DNA of 64,000 bases from NCBI GenBank assembly GCA_965213855.1, contig CBDCAA010000008.1:1736001-1800000 (forward strand), read 5' to 3'. The notes under the pieces are model-generated. The model worked only from the letters and a program-made list of their open reading frames with translations. It ran no database searches and was not told the origin of the DNA. Each line of letters begins with the position of its first letter. The stretch's first letter is position 1. A program made the translations under genes and the position numbers. Shown here in pieces: positions 8,105-15,898 of the stretch. Source of the stretch: JBBROS01 sp965213855 (lineage in GTDB: Bacteria > Pseudomonadota > Alphaproteobacteria > Acetobacterales > Acetobacteraceae).

Positions 8105-9571
8105 TCAGCGCACTCCCTCGTCCAACATCGCCCGCTGCGGCGCGTGCGTCAGCGCGAGCAATCCGCCGACCACCAGCGTCACCACGACGCCCAAGGGCAC
8201 ATACCAGGTGAAGGCCAACGCATAGCTCCGCACCACCGCCGTCATCACCGCCAGGGTTGCGACGAACGCGACCACCGCATCCCGCTGGTTGGCCCGCCGC
8301 ACCACGAGCCCCAGCAGGAACGCGCCCAGCAACGCCCCGTACGTGTAGCCCGCGATGCCGAGCCCCAGCAGGACCACCTGCCCCTTGGTATCGGTGAACA
8401 GGCAGGCGAACCCCGCCATCACCACCGCCCATACCAAGGTCAGCACGCGCGACAGCCGCAGCGCCCGCGCGTCGTCGCCGCCCCGCCCCATCGCCCGCCA
8501 CAGGTCGGCGACCGTCGAGTTCGCCATCGAGTTCAGCGCCGACGACAGCGAGCCCATCGTCGCCGACAGGATGCCCGCCACCATGAGCCCCGACAGCCCG
8601 GGCGGCAGCTCGTCCAGAATGAAGCGCGGGAACAGATCGTCCGACGAGCGCAGTCCCAGCTGCGCCACGCTCTGGCCGGATAGATGCACCCACAACAGCG
8701 CGCCGACCAACGAGAACAGCGCGAACTGCACGCCCACCACACAGGCGCTGCCGATCATCGCCCGCCGGCCGTCGGCCAGCGTCTTGCACGCCAGCACACG
8801 CTGCACCATCAGCTGGTCGGTGCCGTGCGACGCCATCGAGAAGATCGCGCCGCCCAGGATGGCCGCCACGGCGTTGAACGGGCTGGTCAGGATCGGCGCC
8901 GACAGGTTGATCACCTGGAACTTGCCCGCCGCATAGGCTTGCCCCAGCCCGGCCATGCCCACCTGGTTCAGCAATACCCCCACGCACACGCAGGCGCCGC
9001 CGATGTACAGGGTCATCTGGATCGCGTCGGTCCAGATCACCGCCCGGATGCCGCCGGCGTAGGTGTAGAGGACCGTCACCAGCGACAGCACGGCGATGAT
9101 CGTCACGTACTCGGTCGGCAAGCCGATCGCATCGAGCAGCAGCTTGATCGGGATCGCCGAGGCGAACAGCCGCACCCCTTCGGCCAGCAGCCGCGTGCCG
9201 AGGAACGTCACCGCCGCGATCCCCTGCAGCGCGCCGCCGAACCGCTGACCGAGATACTGGTAGGCGCTCACGAAGCCGCCCCGCATATACAGCGGCAGCA
9301 GCACGAAGGCGACGAGCGTGCGCCCCGCGAGGTAGCCGATCGCCAATTCCACGAAGCCGAACGCGCCCAGATAGGCGACGCCCGGGACCGAGATGACCGT
9401 CAGCGTGCTCGTCTCGGTCGCGACGATGGAGAAGCACACCGCCCACCAAGGCAGGTCCCGCTCGCCCACGAAGTACGCCGTGGCCGACGCCTGCCGTCCC
9501 GACAATCGCAGCCCCACCAGCGCGATCGCGATGAGGTAGATCAGGATGACGGACAGATCGAGCAGGCGCAT
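8105..9571 (-). CDS. Sodium:solute symporter (SSS family), probable amino-sugar importer
   Basis: A 488-aa inner-membrane transporter with about 13 hydrophobic segments. The N-terminal half has the SSS pattern AYFVGERDLPWWAVCFSIVA, TETSTLTVISVPGVAY and AYQYLGQRFG; the GGIRAVIWTDAIQM signature follows. I chose the ATG at 9571, which has AAAGGA upstream. A start at 9610 would run into the preceding coding sequence. Its place between the kinase–MurQ fusion and anmK suggests it carries MurNAc, anhydro-MurNAc or GlcNAc into the cell with Na+. SSS proteins transport many solutes, so the substrate is inference from neighbours only. Confidence 0.9.
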   Translation of the reverse strand: MRLLDLSVILIYLIAIALVGLRLSGRQASATAYFVGERDLPWWAVCFSIVATETSTLTVISVPGVAYLGAFGFVELAIGYLAGRTLVAFVLLPLYMRGGFVSAYQYLGQRFGGALQGIAAVTFLGTRLLAEGVRLFASAIPIKLLLDAIGLPTEYVTIIAVLSLVTVLYTYAGGIRAVIWTDAIQMTLYIGGACVCVGVLLNQVGMAGLGQAYAAGKFQVINLSAPILTSPFNAVAAILGGAIFSMASHGTDQLMVQRVLACKTLADGRRAMIGSACVVGVQFALFSLVGALLWVHLSGQSVAQLGLRSSDDLFPRFILDELPPGLSGLMVAGILSATMGSLSSALNSMANSTVADLWRAMGRGGDDARALRLSRVLTLVWAVVMAGFACLFTDTKGQVVLLGLGIAGYTYGALLGAFLLGLVVRRANQRDAVVAFVATLAVMTAVVRSYALAFTWYVPLGVVVTLVVGGLLALTHAPQRAMLDEGVR

Positions 9572-9584
9572 CGGCAGGGTCCTT

Positions 9585-11447
9585 TCAGGGAATGTCGGGT
9601 CGAACGGCATCGCGGACGCGCCCGGCGCACCGGGCCAGCCGCCTCGTGGCCTCCGCGGGCGGCACGCCTGCCAACAGCGCCACCACGGCGGCCTTCACCG
9701 AGCCGCCCGCGCCAGCCAGGGCCGCCGCCGCCCCATCCGGCCCGGCGCCGGTGATCTCCTGCACGATCCGCTGCGCCCGCCGCCGCAACTTGTCGTTGGT
9801 GGCCCGCACATCGACCATCCGGGACCCGTAGGTCTTGCCCATCGCGACCATCGCCGCCGTGCTGATCGCGTTCAGAGCGATCTTCTGCGACGTCCCGGCC
9901 GTCATCCGGGTGCTGCCGGCCACGATCTCCGCCCCGGTCAGGATCTCCACCGCGTAGTCCGCCGCCGCCGCCGCCGGGCTGCCCGGGTTGTTGACGATCG
10001 CCACCGTCAGCGCGCCACGCCCGCGCGCATGGGCCAGTCCGCCGACGACGTACGGCGTCCGCCCCGAGGCGGCGATGCCCACCACGGCGTCGGCAGCCGA
10101 CAGCCCGTGCTGGTCCAGCGCCGCACCGGCCGCCCGCGGATCGTCCTCGGCGCCCTCGGCCGCCTCCACCATCGCGCCTGACCCGCCGGCCAGGAGCGCG
10201 ATCACCAGGCCGGGTGGAGCGCTATAGGTCGGGCCCAGCTCCGCCGCGTCCAGGACGGCGAGCCGTCCCGGCGTACCGGCACCGAGGTAGAACAGCCGGC
10301 CGCCCTGCAGCATGCGTGAGGCGATCCGCTCCGCCGCTTCGGCAAGCGCGTCCGCTGCCTCGGCCAGCGCGCCCTGCGCGGCCCGCTCCGCCGCCAGCAC
10401 GAGGCGCACGACCGCTCCGGGCGGACGCACGTCGAGGTCATCGAGCCCGGGCCGGACCGCTTCCGTGCCCAACGCGTCGAGCGAAGACGGCGGGTCCCGC
10501 ATGGTCCGGACGGGCGCTTGCACGCGCTGGGCGGCGTGCTCGTGGATCGTCCCGGTGTGCAGTGCCAGCAGCCGCGCCCCGTCGAGCGACCCGCCTTGCG
10601 GCTCCACGAGCGACAGGGCCGGGCTGGTCTGCGCCAGCCGCGCCCGCAACGGGCCGGCGAGTGCGGGCAGCGCCGCCAGACCCCCCACCAGCGCCAGGCG
10701 CTCCGGCCCGTCCTCACGCCCCGCGACGGCGTGGACCGTCATTGCCAGCGCCGCGACGGCTCGGGCCATGAGGGCCTCCGCAACGGCATCTCCGGCTTCG
10801 GCCGCCGCCGCGACCTCGCCCACGAAGCTGGCCGCGAGCCGGGGTGCATTGCCGCTGTTCTCGAGCAGAGCCGGCAGGCCGGCCAGGGGTCCGAACCGTG
10901 CCTCCGCCGCCTCGACCAGGCGGGTCGCCGGGCCGCGCCCCTGCACCGCCCGCAGCGCCGCCCGGAGGCCCTGCAGACCCAGCCAGGCCCCGCCGCCCTC
11001 GTCGCCCAGCCAGGGGCCGCAGCCGTCCGCCCGCACCGCGGCCCCGTTGCGGCGGACGCCGAGGGCCACCGCGCCGGTCCCGACCGCCAGCACCACGCCC
11101 GGGCCGCCGCCGAGCGCGCCGGCATGCGACGTGACGGCGTCGCTGGCCACCACCACCTCGCCCGCGGGCAGGCCGCCGGACAGCAGCCCGGCCAGCTCGG
11201 CGGCGGCAGACGGATCGGACAAGGCGCCCGCCGCCCCGACGCCGGCCGCATCCACTCCCGCCAGCCCGGCCGCCCGCAGCAGCGGCGCTGCAACGCGCAG
11301 GATCACTGCGGCCGCCATCACGGCCCCGCCCGGCGAGGCGAGCCCGGGCGATCCCGGCCCATCCGCCTCTGTCCGCACGCCCCCGGCCCATAGCCGCGCG
11401 CGGCATCCGGTCTTGCCCAGATCGATCGCCAGCACGCTATCCGGCAT
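9585..11447 (-). CDS. murQ: Fusion: BadF-type amino-sugar kinase + N-acetylmuramic acid 6-phosphate etherase (MurQ)
   Basis: A 620-aa two-domain protein. Residues 1 to about 300 are a BadF/BadG-type ASKHA kinase: IDLGKTGCRARLW (8–20), VASDAVTSHAG, VLAVGTGAVALG (119–130) and GDEGGGAWLG (148–157). This is the group of GlcNAc/MurNAc kinases. Residues from about 322 to 620 are MurQ: GAGTPGRLAVLDAAELGPT (390–408), EGAEDDPRAAG, SGRTPYVVGG and the SIS fold with GSTRMTAGTSQK. The etherase cleaves lactate from MurNAc-6-P to give GlcNAc-6-P, so kinase and etherase would act in sequence. MurQ alone is normally about 300 aa. The start at 11447 overlaps the nagA stop by 11 bases; an ATG at 11564 lies inside nagA and is not used. 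Confidence 0.93.
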   Translation of the reverse strand: MPDSVLAIDLGKTGCRARLWAGGVRTEADGPGSPGLASPGGAVMAAAVILRVAAPLLRAAGLAGVDAAGVGAAGALSDPSAAAELAGLLSGGLPAGEVVVASDAVTSHAGALGGGPGVVLAVGTGAVALGVRRNGAAVRADGCGPWLGDEGGGAWLGLQGLRAALRAVQGRGPATRLVEAAEARFGPLAGLPALLENSGNAPRLAASFVGEVAAAAEAGDAVAEALMARAVAALAMTVHAVAGREDGPERLALVGGLAALPALAGPLRARLAQTSPALSLVEPQGGSLDGARLLALHTGTIHEHAAQRVQAPVRTMRDPPSSLDALGTEAVRPGLDDLDVRPPGAVVRLVLAAERAAQGALAEAADALAEAAERIASRMLQGGRLFYLGAGTPGRLAVLDAAELGPTYSAPPGLVIALLAGGSGAMVEAAEGAEDDPRAAGAALDQHGLSAADAVVGIAASGRTPYVVGGLAHARGRGALTVAIVNNPGSPAAAAADYAVEILTGAEIVAGSTRMTAGTSQKIALNAISTAAMVAMGKTYGSRMVDVRATNDKLRRRAQRIVQEITGAGPDGAAAALAGAGGSVKAAVVALLAGVPPAEATRRLARCAGRVRDAVRPDIP

Positions 11448-12603
11448 GCGCCACCTCGACCCCGCCAACCCACACCCGGCGCGGGACCCACGCCTCGTCC
11501 CACCAGACCAGGTCCGCCCGGGCGCCCGCCTGCAGCCGGCCCAAATCGGTCCGCCCCAGCGCATCCGCCGGCGCTTCCGTCGCCGAATGCAACACCGCTG
11601 CCGGCGCCACGCCCGCCGCGATCATGCGCCGCACGCCCTCGTCCAGCACGATGCCGGCGCCGGAGATCGTTCCGTCCAGCCTGCGGCACAGCCCCGTCCC
11701 GTCCACGATCACGGGCAGCCCGCCGAACTCGGCCTGCGTGCCCGGCGCCAGCCCGGCCGCGACGATGGCGTCCGTCACCGCCACCACGCGCCCGGGCGCA
11801 GCCTGGAACGCCATCCGGCACACGACCGGATCGACGTGCTGCCCATCGACGATCAGGCAGCACCACAGCCGCTTGTCCGTCAGCGCCGCCCCGGGCACCC
11901 CCGGCGCGCGGTGCGCCAGCGGGCTCATCGCGTTGAACAGGTGGGTGACCATCGTCGCACCCGCATCGGCCGCCGCGGCCGTCTCCGCGGCGGTCGCGTC
12001 GGAATGGCCGATCGACACGAGGATGCCCGCCTCGCACAGCCGCCGGATGGCTGTCAGCCCACCCTCCAGCTCGGGCGCGAGCGTCATGGTCCGCACGGCG
12101 CGCCGTGTTGCGGGGTCCTCCAGCAATCGGTCGAGCGCATCGGCCGAGGGCGGCTGCAGCCAATCGGCCCGATGCGCGCCTCGGCGCGCAGGTGCGAGGA
12201 ACGGGCCCTCCAGGTGGGCGCCCAGGATGCGCGCGCAGCCCTCGCCCGCTGCATCGGCCATGGCGGCGGCGATCCGCGCGACCGCCGCCACCAGGCCAGG
12301 CATCGGGGCCGTGATCACGGTCGGCTGCACCGCGGTCACGCCGTGGCGCGCCAGGGCGGCGAGCGCCGGCCGCCACGCCGCCGGACCGGCTGTCGCGAAA
12401 TCCACCCCGAACCCGCCATTGTTGTGCAGGTCCAGCAGGCCCGGGGTCAGCGCCCCGCCTGCAAGCCTGTCGGCACCGGGCGCCGCCCCATCCTGCACCC
12501 GTACGATCCGCCCCCGGGCCATCGTCAGCGACGCCGGGCCGGTCCACACGCCGCCCGGCGCCAGCACGCGCGAGGCGTGGACGGTGTGTGCGCCGTCGCT
12601 CAT
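11437..12603 (-). CDS. nagA: N-acetylglucosamine-6-phosphate deacetylase
   Basis: Amidohydrolase-fold enzyme (388 aa, normal) converting GlcNAc-6-P to glucosamine-6-P and acetate in the cytoplasm. Visible family motifs are ALTPGLLDLHNNGGFGVDF near the N-terminus, GAHLEGPFLAPARRGAH, SIGHSDATAAE, MVTHLFNAMSPLAHR and AVTDAI, which carry the metal and substrate residues. The first metal site reads HNNG rather than the HxH of other amidohydrolases, as expected for NagA. It starts four bases inside the upstream SIS gene (ATGA) and overlaps the downstream fusion gene by 11 bases, so it is tightly coupled. It uses the GlcNAc-6-P produced by MurQ. Confidence 0.95.
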   Translation of the reverse strand: MSDGAHTVHASRVLAPGGVWTGPASLTMARGRIVRVQDGAAPGADRLAGGALTPGLLDLHNNGGFGVDFATAGPAAWRPALAALARHGVTAVQPTVITAPMPGLVAAVARIAAAMADAAGEGCARILGAHLEGPFLAPARRGAHRADWLQPPSADALDRLLEDPATRRAVRTMTLAPELEGGLTAIRRLCEAGILVSIGHSDATAAETAAAADAGATMVTHLFNAMSPLAHRAPGVPGAALTDKRLWCCLIVDGQHVDPVVCRMAFQAAPGRVVAVTDAIVAAGLAPGTQAEFGGLPVIVDGTGLCRRLDGTISGAGIVLDEGVRRMIAAGVAPAAVLHSATEAPADALGRTDLGRLQAGARADLVWWDEAWVPRRVWVGGVEVAHAG

Positions 12604-13655
12604 GTCGTCTCGGTCACCTTGCGCAGCCCGCGCGGCGCGTCGGGGTTCTCCTGCCGCGCCACCGCCAGCCGAAGCGCCAATATCTGCAATGGCAGGATCT
12701 CCAGCAACGGCGACAGCGCCTCCTCCACCCCGCCAGGCAGGGCGAAGCCGCGTCCGGCGCGCGCGACGACGTCCGGCGCGCCGACGACGAACAGGTCGGC
12801 CCGTGCATCCCGGACACGCGGCAGGACCGGCGCCATCGCCGCGCCCGCGACGCCTGCCGGTACCACGGCCAGCACCGGGACCTGCGGCTCCAGCAGCGCG
12901 ACGGGGCCATGCAGGAGGTCCGCGCCGGAGAAGGCCTGGGCGGACACGTAGCTCGTCTCCATCAGCTTCAGCGCCGCCTCCCTTGCCGTCGGGTAGGCAT
13001 AGCCGCGGCCGGTGACGACGAGCCGCTGGGCGAAGCGGTAGCGGTCGGCACAGGCGGGCATCTCGGTCGCTGCACGCTCCAGCACGGCCTGGCCGAGGCC
13101 GGGGAGGCCGTCAGCCGCCCGCCCGCTGCCGCCGCCCACACGGTCCAGCAGCAAGTACAGCGCGAGCAGTTGCGCAGTGTAGGACTTGGTCGCGGCGACC
13201 GACCGCTCCGGGCCGGCGCGAAGGTCGACATGGACCTCGGCTGCCTGCGCCGCCGGCGATGCCGGATCGTTGGTGACGGCCAGGGTCAGCGCGCCGCCTG
13301 CCCGCGCGGCCTGGACCGTCTGCACCAGGTCGGGCGAGCCGCCGGACTGGCTGACGGCGATCAGCAGCACGTCCCGCAGCTGCGGCCGGGCGCCATACGC
13401 CGTCAGCGAGGAGGGCGAGACCAGCCCGGCCGGAAGCCCGAGGGTGATCTCGATCAGGTACTTGGCATACAGCGCGGCATGATCGGAACTCCCTCGCGCC
13501 GCCAGCAGCACGAAGCGCGGCCGTGCCGCGACGACCGCCCGCACCGCCGACTCGATCTCGCCGGTATGACGCAGCATCCGCTCCCACAGTGCGGGCTGCT
13601 CGGCGATCTCGGCCGCCATCTGCGCGCCAGCCTCCGTCGCCCGCCCGGGGTCCAT
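12600..13655 (-). CDS. SIS-domain glucosamine-6-phosphate deaminase (NagB-II/GlmS-isomerase type)
   Basis: A 351-aa protein with two SIS domains and no glutaminase domain. Motifs are LAARGSSDHAALYAKYLIE, AVSQSGGSPDLVQTVQAA and AGPERSVAATKSYTAQLLAL, typical of the sugar-isomerase half of GlmS. In NagA-linked operons such proteins deaminate GlcN-6-P to fructose-6-P and ammonia, replacing classical NagB. The role here is inferred from that context. I chose the ATG at 13655 because GGAG sits eight bases upstream; earlier in-frame ATGs at 13685 and 13769 lack one. First gene of the operon, facing the GntR regulator across a 144-base promoter gap. Confidence 0.88.
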   Translation of the reverse strand: MDPGRATEAGAQMAAEIAEQPALWERMLRHTGEIESAVRAVVAARPRFVLLAARGSSDHAALYAKYLIEITLGLPAGLVSPSSLTAYGARPQLRDVLLIAVSQSGGSPDLVQTVQAARAGGALTLAVTNDPASPAAQAAEVHVDLRAGPERSVAATKSYTAQLLALYLLLDRVGGGSGRAADGLPGLGQAVLERAATEMPACADRYRFAQRLVVTGRGYAYPTAREAALKLMETSYVSAQAFSGADLLHGPVALLEPQVPVLAVVPAGVAGAAMAPVLPRVRDARADLFVVGAPDVVARAGRGFALPGGVEEALSPLLEILPLQILALRLAVARQENPDAPRGLRKVTETT

Positions 13656-13683
13656 CCGCCGTTCTCCTTCGTTCGTGCTGACC

Positions 13684-13700
13684 ATACCAATCCAATACCA
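13684..13700. promoter_or_regulatory. Candidate operator: ATACCA direct repeats
   Basis: ATACCA occurs at 13684–13689 and again at 13695–13700, eleven bases apart, one helical turn. On the minus strand it reads TGGTATTGGATTGGTAT. It lies 29 bases upstream of the SIS-gene start in the gap shared with the divergent GntR/HutC regulator gene. HutC-family regulators of amino-sugar genes bind such TGGTAT-type sites in proteobacteria, so this is the best visible candidate for autoregulation and operon control. Confidence 0.4.
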
Positions 13701-13799
13701 CTCGGCAAGCGATTTCGCTCGCGCCGACTCGTGCCGATGCGGGCGCGCCACTATGATGCGATCGGTCAAACGCGAGACCAGAACTCAGACACGGACTGC

Positions 13800-14531
13800 A
13801 TGAACGAGCTTTTCCTGGGTTTCCGGCCGGATCCCGCTGGCGCCGCGCCGCTCTACCTCCAGCTCGCGCAGCGGATGGCCGCGGCGATCGACACGGGTCA
13901 TCTGGCCGACGGGCAGCCGCTGCCGCCGGAGCGGCAGCTTTGCGAGACGCTGAACGTGTCGCGGACGACGCTGCGCAAAGCGCTCGATCTGCTCGCGTCG
14001 CGGGGCAACCTCGCGTCGCGGCAGGGATCGGGCCACGTCGTCTCGAAGCAGGTCACCCAGATGCTGACCCGGCTGACCGGGTTCAGCGACGACATGCGGG
14101 CCCGCGGCTGGCACCCGAGCGAACGGATGCTGGCGCAGGGTGTCCATCCGCCGAGCGCCGAAGAGGCCGCGGCGCTGGCCTTGCCGTCCGGGGAAGCGGT
14201 CCACCGCCTGGTGCGCCTGCGGCTCGCCGACGGCATGCCGTTGGCGATCGAGCGGGCCTGCGTTCCGGCCCGGCACATGCCTGGAGGTGACCCGATCGCC
14301 GGCTCCTTGTATGCGGCCCTGGCCGGGCGCGGCCTGCAGCCCGTCCGCGCGGTCCAGCATCTCCGCGCGGCAGCTGCCGTCGCCGAGGACGCCCGGCATC
14401 TCGGGATCCAGCCGGGAGAGCCGGTGATGCACACGACGCGGACGAGCTTCCTGCAGGACAACGAACCGATCGAGTTCACCCGCTCCGTGTATCGCGGCGA
14501 CCGCTACGATTTCGTGGCAGAACTGCGATGA
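13800..14531 (+). CDS. GntR/HutC-family transcriptional regulator (UTRA domain), probable amino-sugar repressor
   Basis: A 243-aa cytoplasmic DNA-binding protein. Residues about 18–85 are a winged helix of GntR type (LYLQLAQRMAAAI, PPERQLCETLNVSRTTLRKA, RQGSGHVV). Residues about 95–243 form a UTRA ligand domain (EAVHRLVRLRLADGMPLAIE, GEPVMHTTRTSF, IEFTRSVYRGDRYDFV). The HutC subfamily includes NagR and DasR, which respond to GlcN-6-P or GlcNAc-6-P. Divergent orientation from the amino-sugar operon makes that operon the likely target. A TATGAT hexamer at 13752–13757 could be its −10 box; the −35 is poor. No strong ribosome-binding site is visible before the ATG. Confidence 0.9.
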   Translation: MNELFLGFRPDPAGAAPLYLQLAQRMAAAIDTGHLADGQPLPPERQLCETLNVSRTTLRKALDLLASRGNLASRQGSGHVVSKQVTQMLTRLTGFSDDMRARGWHPSERMLAQGVHPPSAEEAAALALPSGEAVHRLVRLRLADGMPLAIERACVPARHMPGGDPIAGSLYAALAGRGLQPVRAVQHLRAAAAVAEDARHLGIQPGEPVMHTTRTSFLQDNEPIEFTRSVYRGDRYDFVAELR

Positions 14532-14597
14532 ACACCGAAGCGCCACGGCCGTCGCCCGGTGTCCCGGCCACACCATGACCCGCCAAAGGAGCCGCCC

Positions 14598-15452
14598 ATG
14601 CATGCCACCATCGAAGACCCTGCAGCGCAAGCCGCCGCCCCGCTGTCGATCCACGCCGTCGCGCTTGCCGTCCGCGACCTGGACCGGGTGGCCGCCTTCT
14701 ATCAGGACGTCGTCGGCCTGCAGGTGACCGGCCGTTCCAGCACGGCGATCCAGCTCGGCGCCGGCGACAGACCCTTTCTCGAGCTGCAGCATCGCGCGGA
14801 TGCGCTTCCGAACGACGCGGCTGCAGCCGGGCTGTACCACACAGCCTTCCTCCTGCCCGGCCGATCCGCGCTCGGCAGCTGGCTCGCGCATGCCCGGTCG
14901 ATGGGCGTGACGCTCGACGGCGCCGCGGACCATCTGGTGAGCGAGGCCGTCTACCTTGCCGACCCCGAGGGCAACGGCGTCGAAATCTATGCCGACCGCC
15001 CATCCTCCACATGGAGCTGGACCGCCAGCCCGGCGGGCCCGCAGATCGCCATGGCCAACGACCGGCTCGACATCCCAGGACTGATCGCCGTCGCCGGCCA
15101 ACCCTGGGCCGGTGCGCCGCCGCACACGACGATCGGCCACGTTCATCTCCAGGTCGGCGAGATCGCCGCCGCCATCCCGTTCTACACACGCCAGCTCGGC
15201 ATGGACGTCACGGCAAGACGCCCCGGCGCCGCGTTCCTGTCCTCGGGCGGCTACCATCACCACCTGGCCGTGAACACCTGGAACAGCGGCGGCGCCCCGG
15301 TCCGTGACCCGCGACGCGCCGGGCTCGTGTCCGTCACCCTGGCGGCGGCGGACGAGACGGCCGTGGCCGGACTCGCGCGCAACGACGGAGCGCCCGGCCT
15401 GCGCGACCCCTGGGGCACGTTGTTCCACATCGTCCCGTTCGAAACCCGTTAG
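14598..15452 (+). CDS. VOC-family (glyoxalase/extradiol dioxygenase-like) protein, CatE type
   Basis: A 284-aa protein with two tandem vicinal-oxygen-chelate modules. The first begins SIHAVALAVRDLDRVAAFYQ and has YHTAFLLPGRSALGSWLAH and DPEGNGVEIYADRP. The second has IGHVHLQVGEIAAAIPFYT and SSGGYHHHLAVNTWNSGG. The His in the first strand and the Glu in VEIYAD are typical metal ligands. Two-module proteins of this kind include B. subtilis CatE (YfiE), a catechol-2,3-dioxygenase. The next gene is DoxX-like, the same pairing as catDE. The ATG at 14598 follows AAAGGA with seven-base spacing. The substrate is unknown; thiol/quinone detoxification is a reasonable guess. Confidence 0.85.
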   Translation: MHATIEDPAAQAAAPLSIHAVALAVRDLDRVAAFYQDVVGLQVTGRSSTAIQLGAGDRPFLELQHRADALPNDAAAAGLYHTAFLLPGRSALGSWLAHARSMGVTLDGAADHLVSEAVYLADPEGNGVEIYADRPSSTWSWTASPAGPQIAMANDRLDIPGLIAVAGQPWAGAPPHTTIGHVHLQVGEIAAAIPFYTRQLGMDVTARRPGAAFLSSGGYHHHLAVNTWNSGGAPVRDPRRAGLVSVTLAAADETAVAGLARNDGAPGLRDPWGTLFHIVPFETR

Positions 15453-15463
15453 GAGCAGCGACC

Positions 15464-15898
15464 ATGTCCACGACCACCACCATCCCGAGCACCCGCACCG
15501 CCCATGGCGCGATGCTGGCCCGATGGACGCCGCAGCTCCTGAGCGTGCTCCGCATCGTCGCCGCCTTGCTGTTCCTGGAGCACGGGCTGCAGAAGCTGTT
15601 CGGCGTCCCGGCCCCGCCCGCGTCCGGCCTTCCGCCAGCGCTGAGCCTGATCTGGTTCGCCGCCGTGCTCGAGCTTGTCGGCGGATTGCTGCTTGTGGCC
15701 GGCCTGTTCACCCGTCCGGTCGCCTTCATCCTGTCGGGCGAGATGGCGGTCGCCTACTGGATGGCCCATGCCCCGCGAAGCCCCTTCCCCGTCATCAACG
15801 GCGGCGACGCAGCGATCCTGTTCTGCTTCGTGTTCCTCTATGTCGCGCTGGCCGGCGCCGGTCCCTGGAGCCTCGACGAAGCCCGCCGCCGAGCCTAA
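15464..15898 (+). CDS. DoxX-family membrane protein
   Basis: A 144-aa inner-membrane protein with four hydrophobic helices. Family marks are LRIVAALLFLEHGLQKLFG near the first helix, LELVGGLLLVAGLFTRPVAF, and ending GPWSLDEARRR, the usual DoxX C-terminus. It starts 11 bases after the VOC gene, so the two are co-transcribed. In B. subtilis the DoxX protein CatD accompanies the dioxygenase CatE in quinone resistance; the present pair looks like a counterpart, by analogy only. The last four bases overlap the convergent sterol desaturase gene. Confidence 0.92.
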   Translation: MSTTTTIPSTRTAHGAMLARWTPQLLSVLRIVAALLFLEHGLQKLFGVPAPPASGLPPALSLIWFAAVLELVGGLLLVAGLFTRPVAFILSGEMAVAYWMAHAPRSPFPVINGGDAAILFCFVFLYVALAGAGPWSLDEARRRA

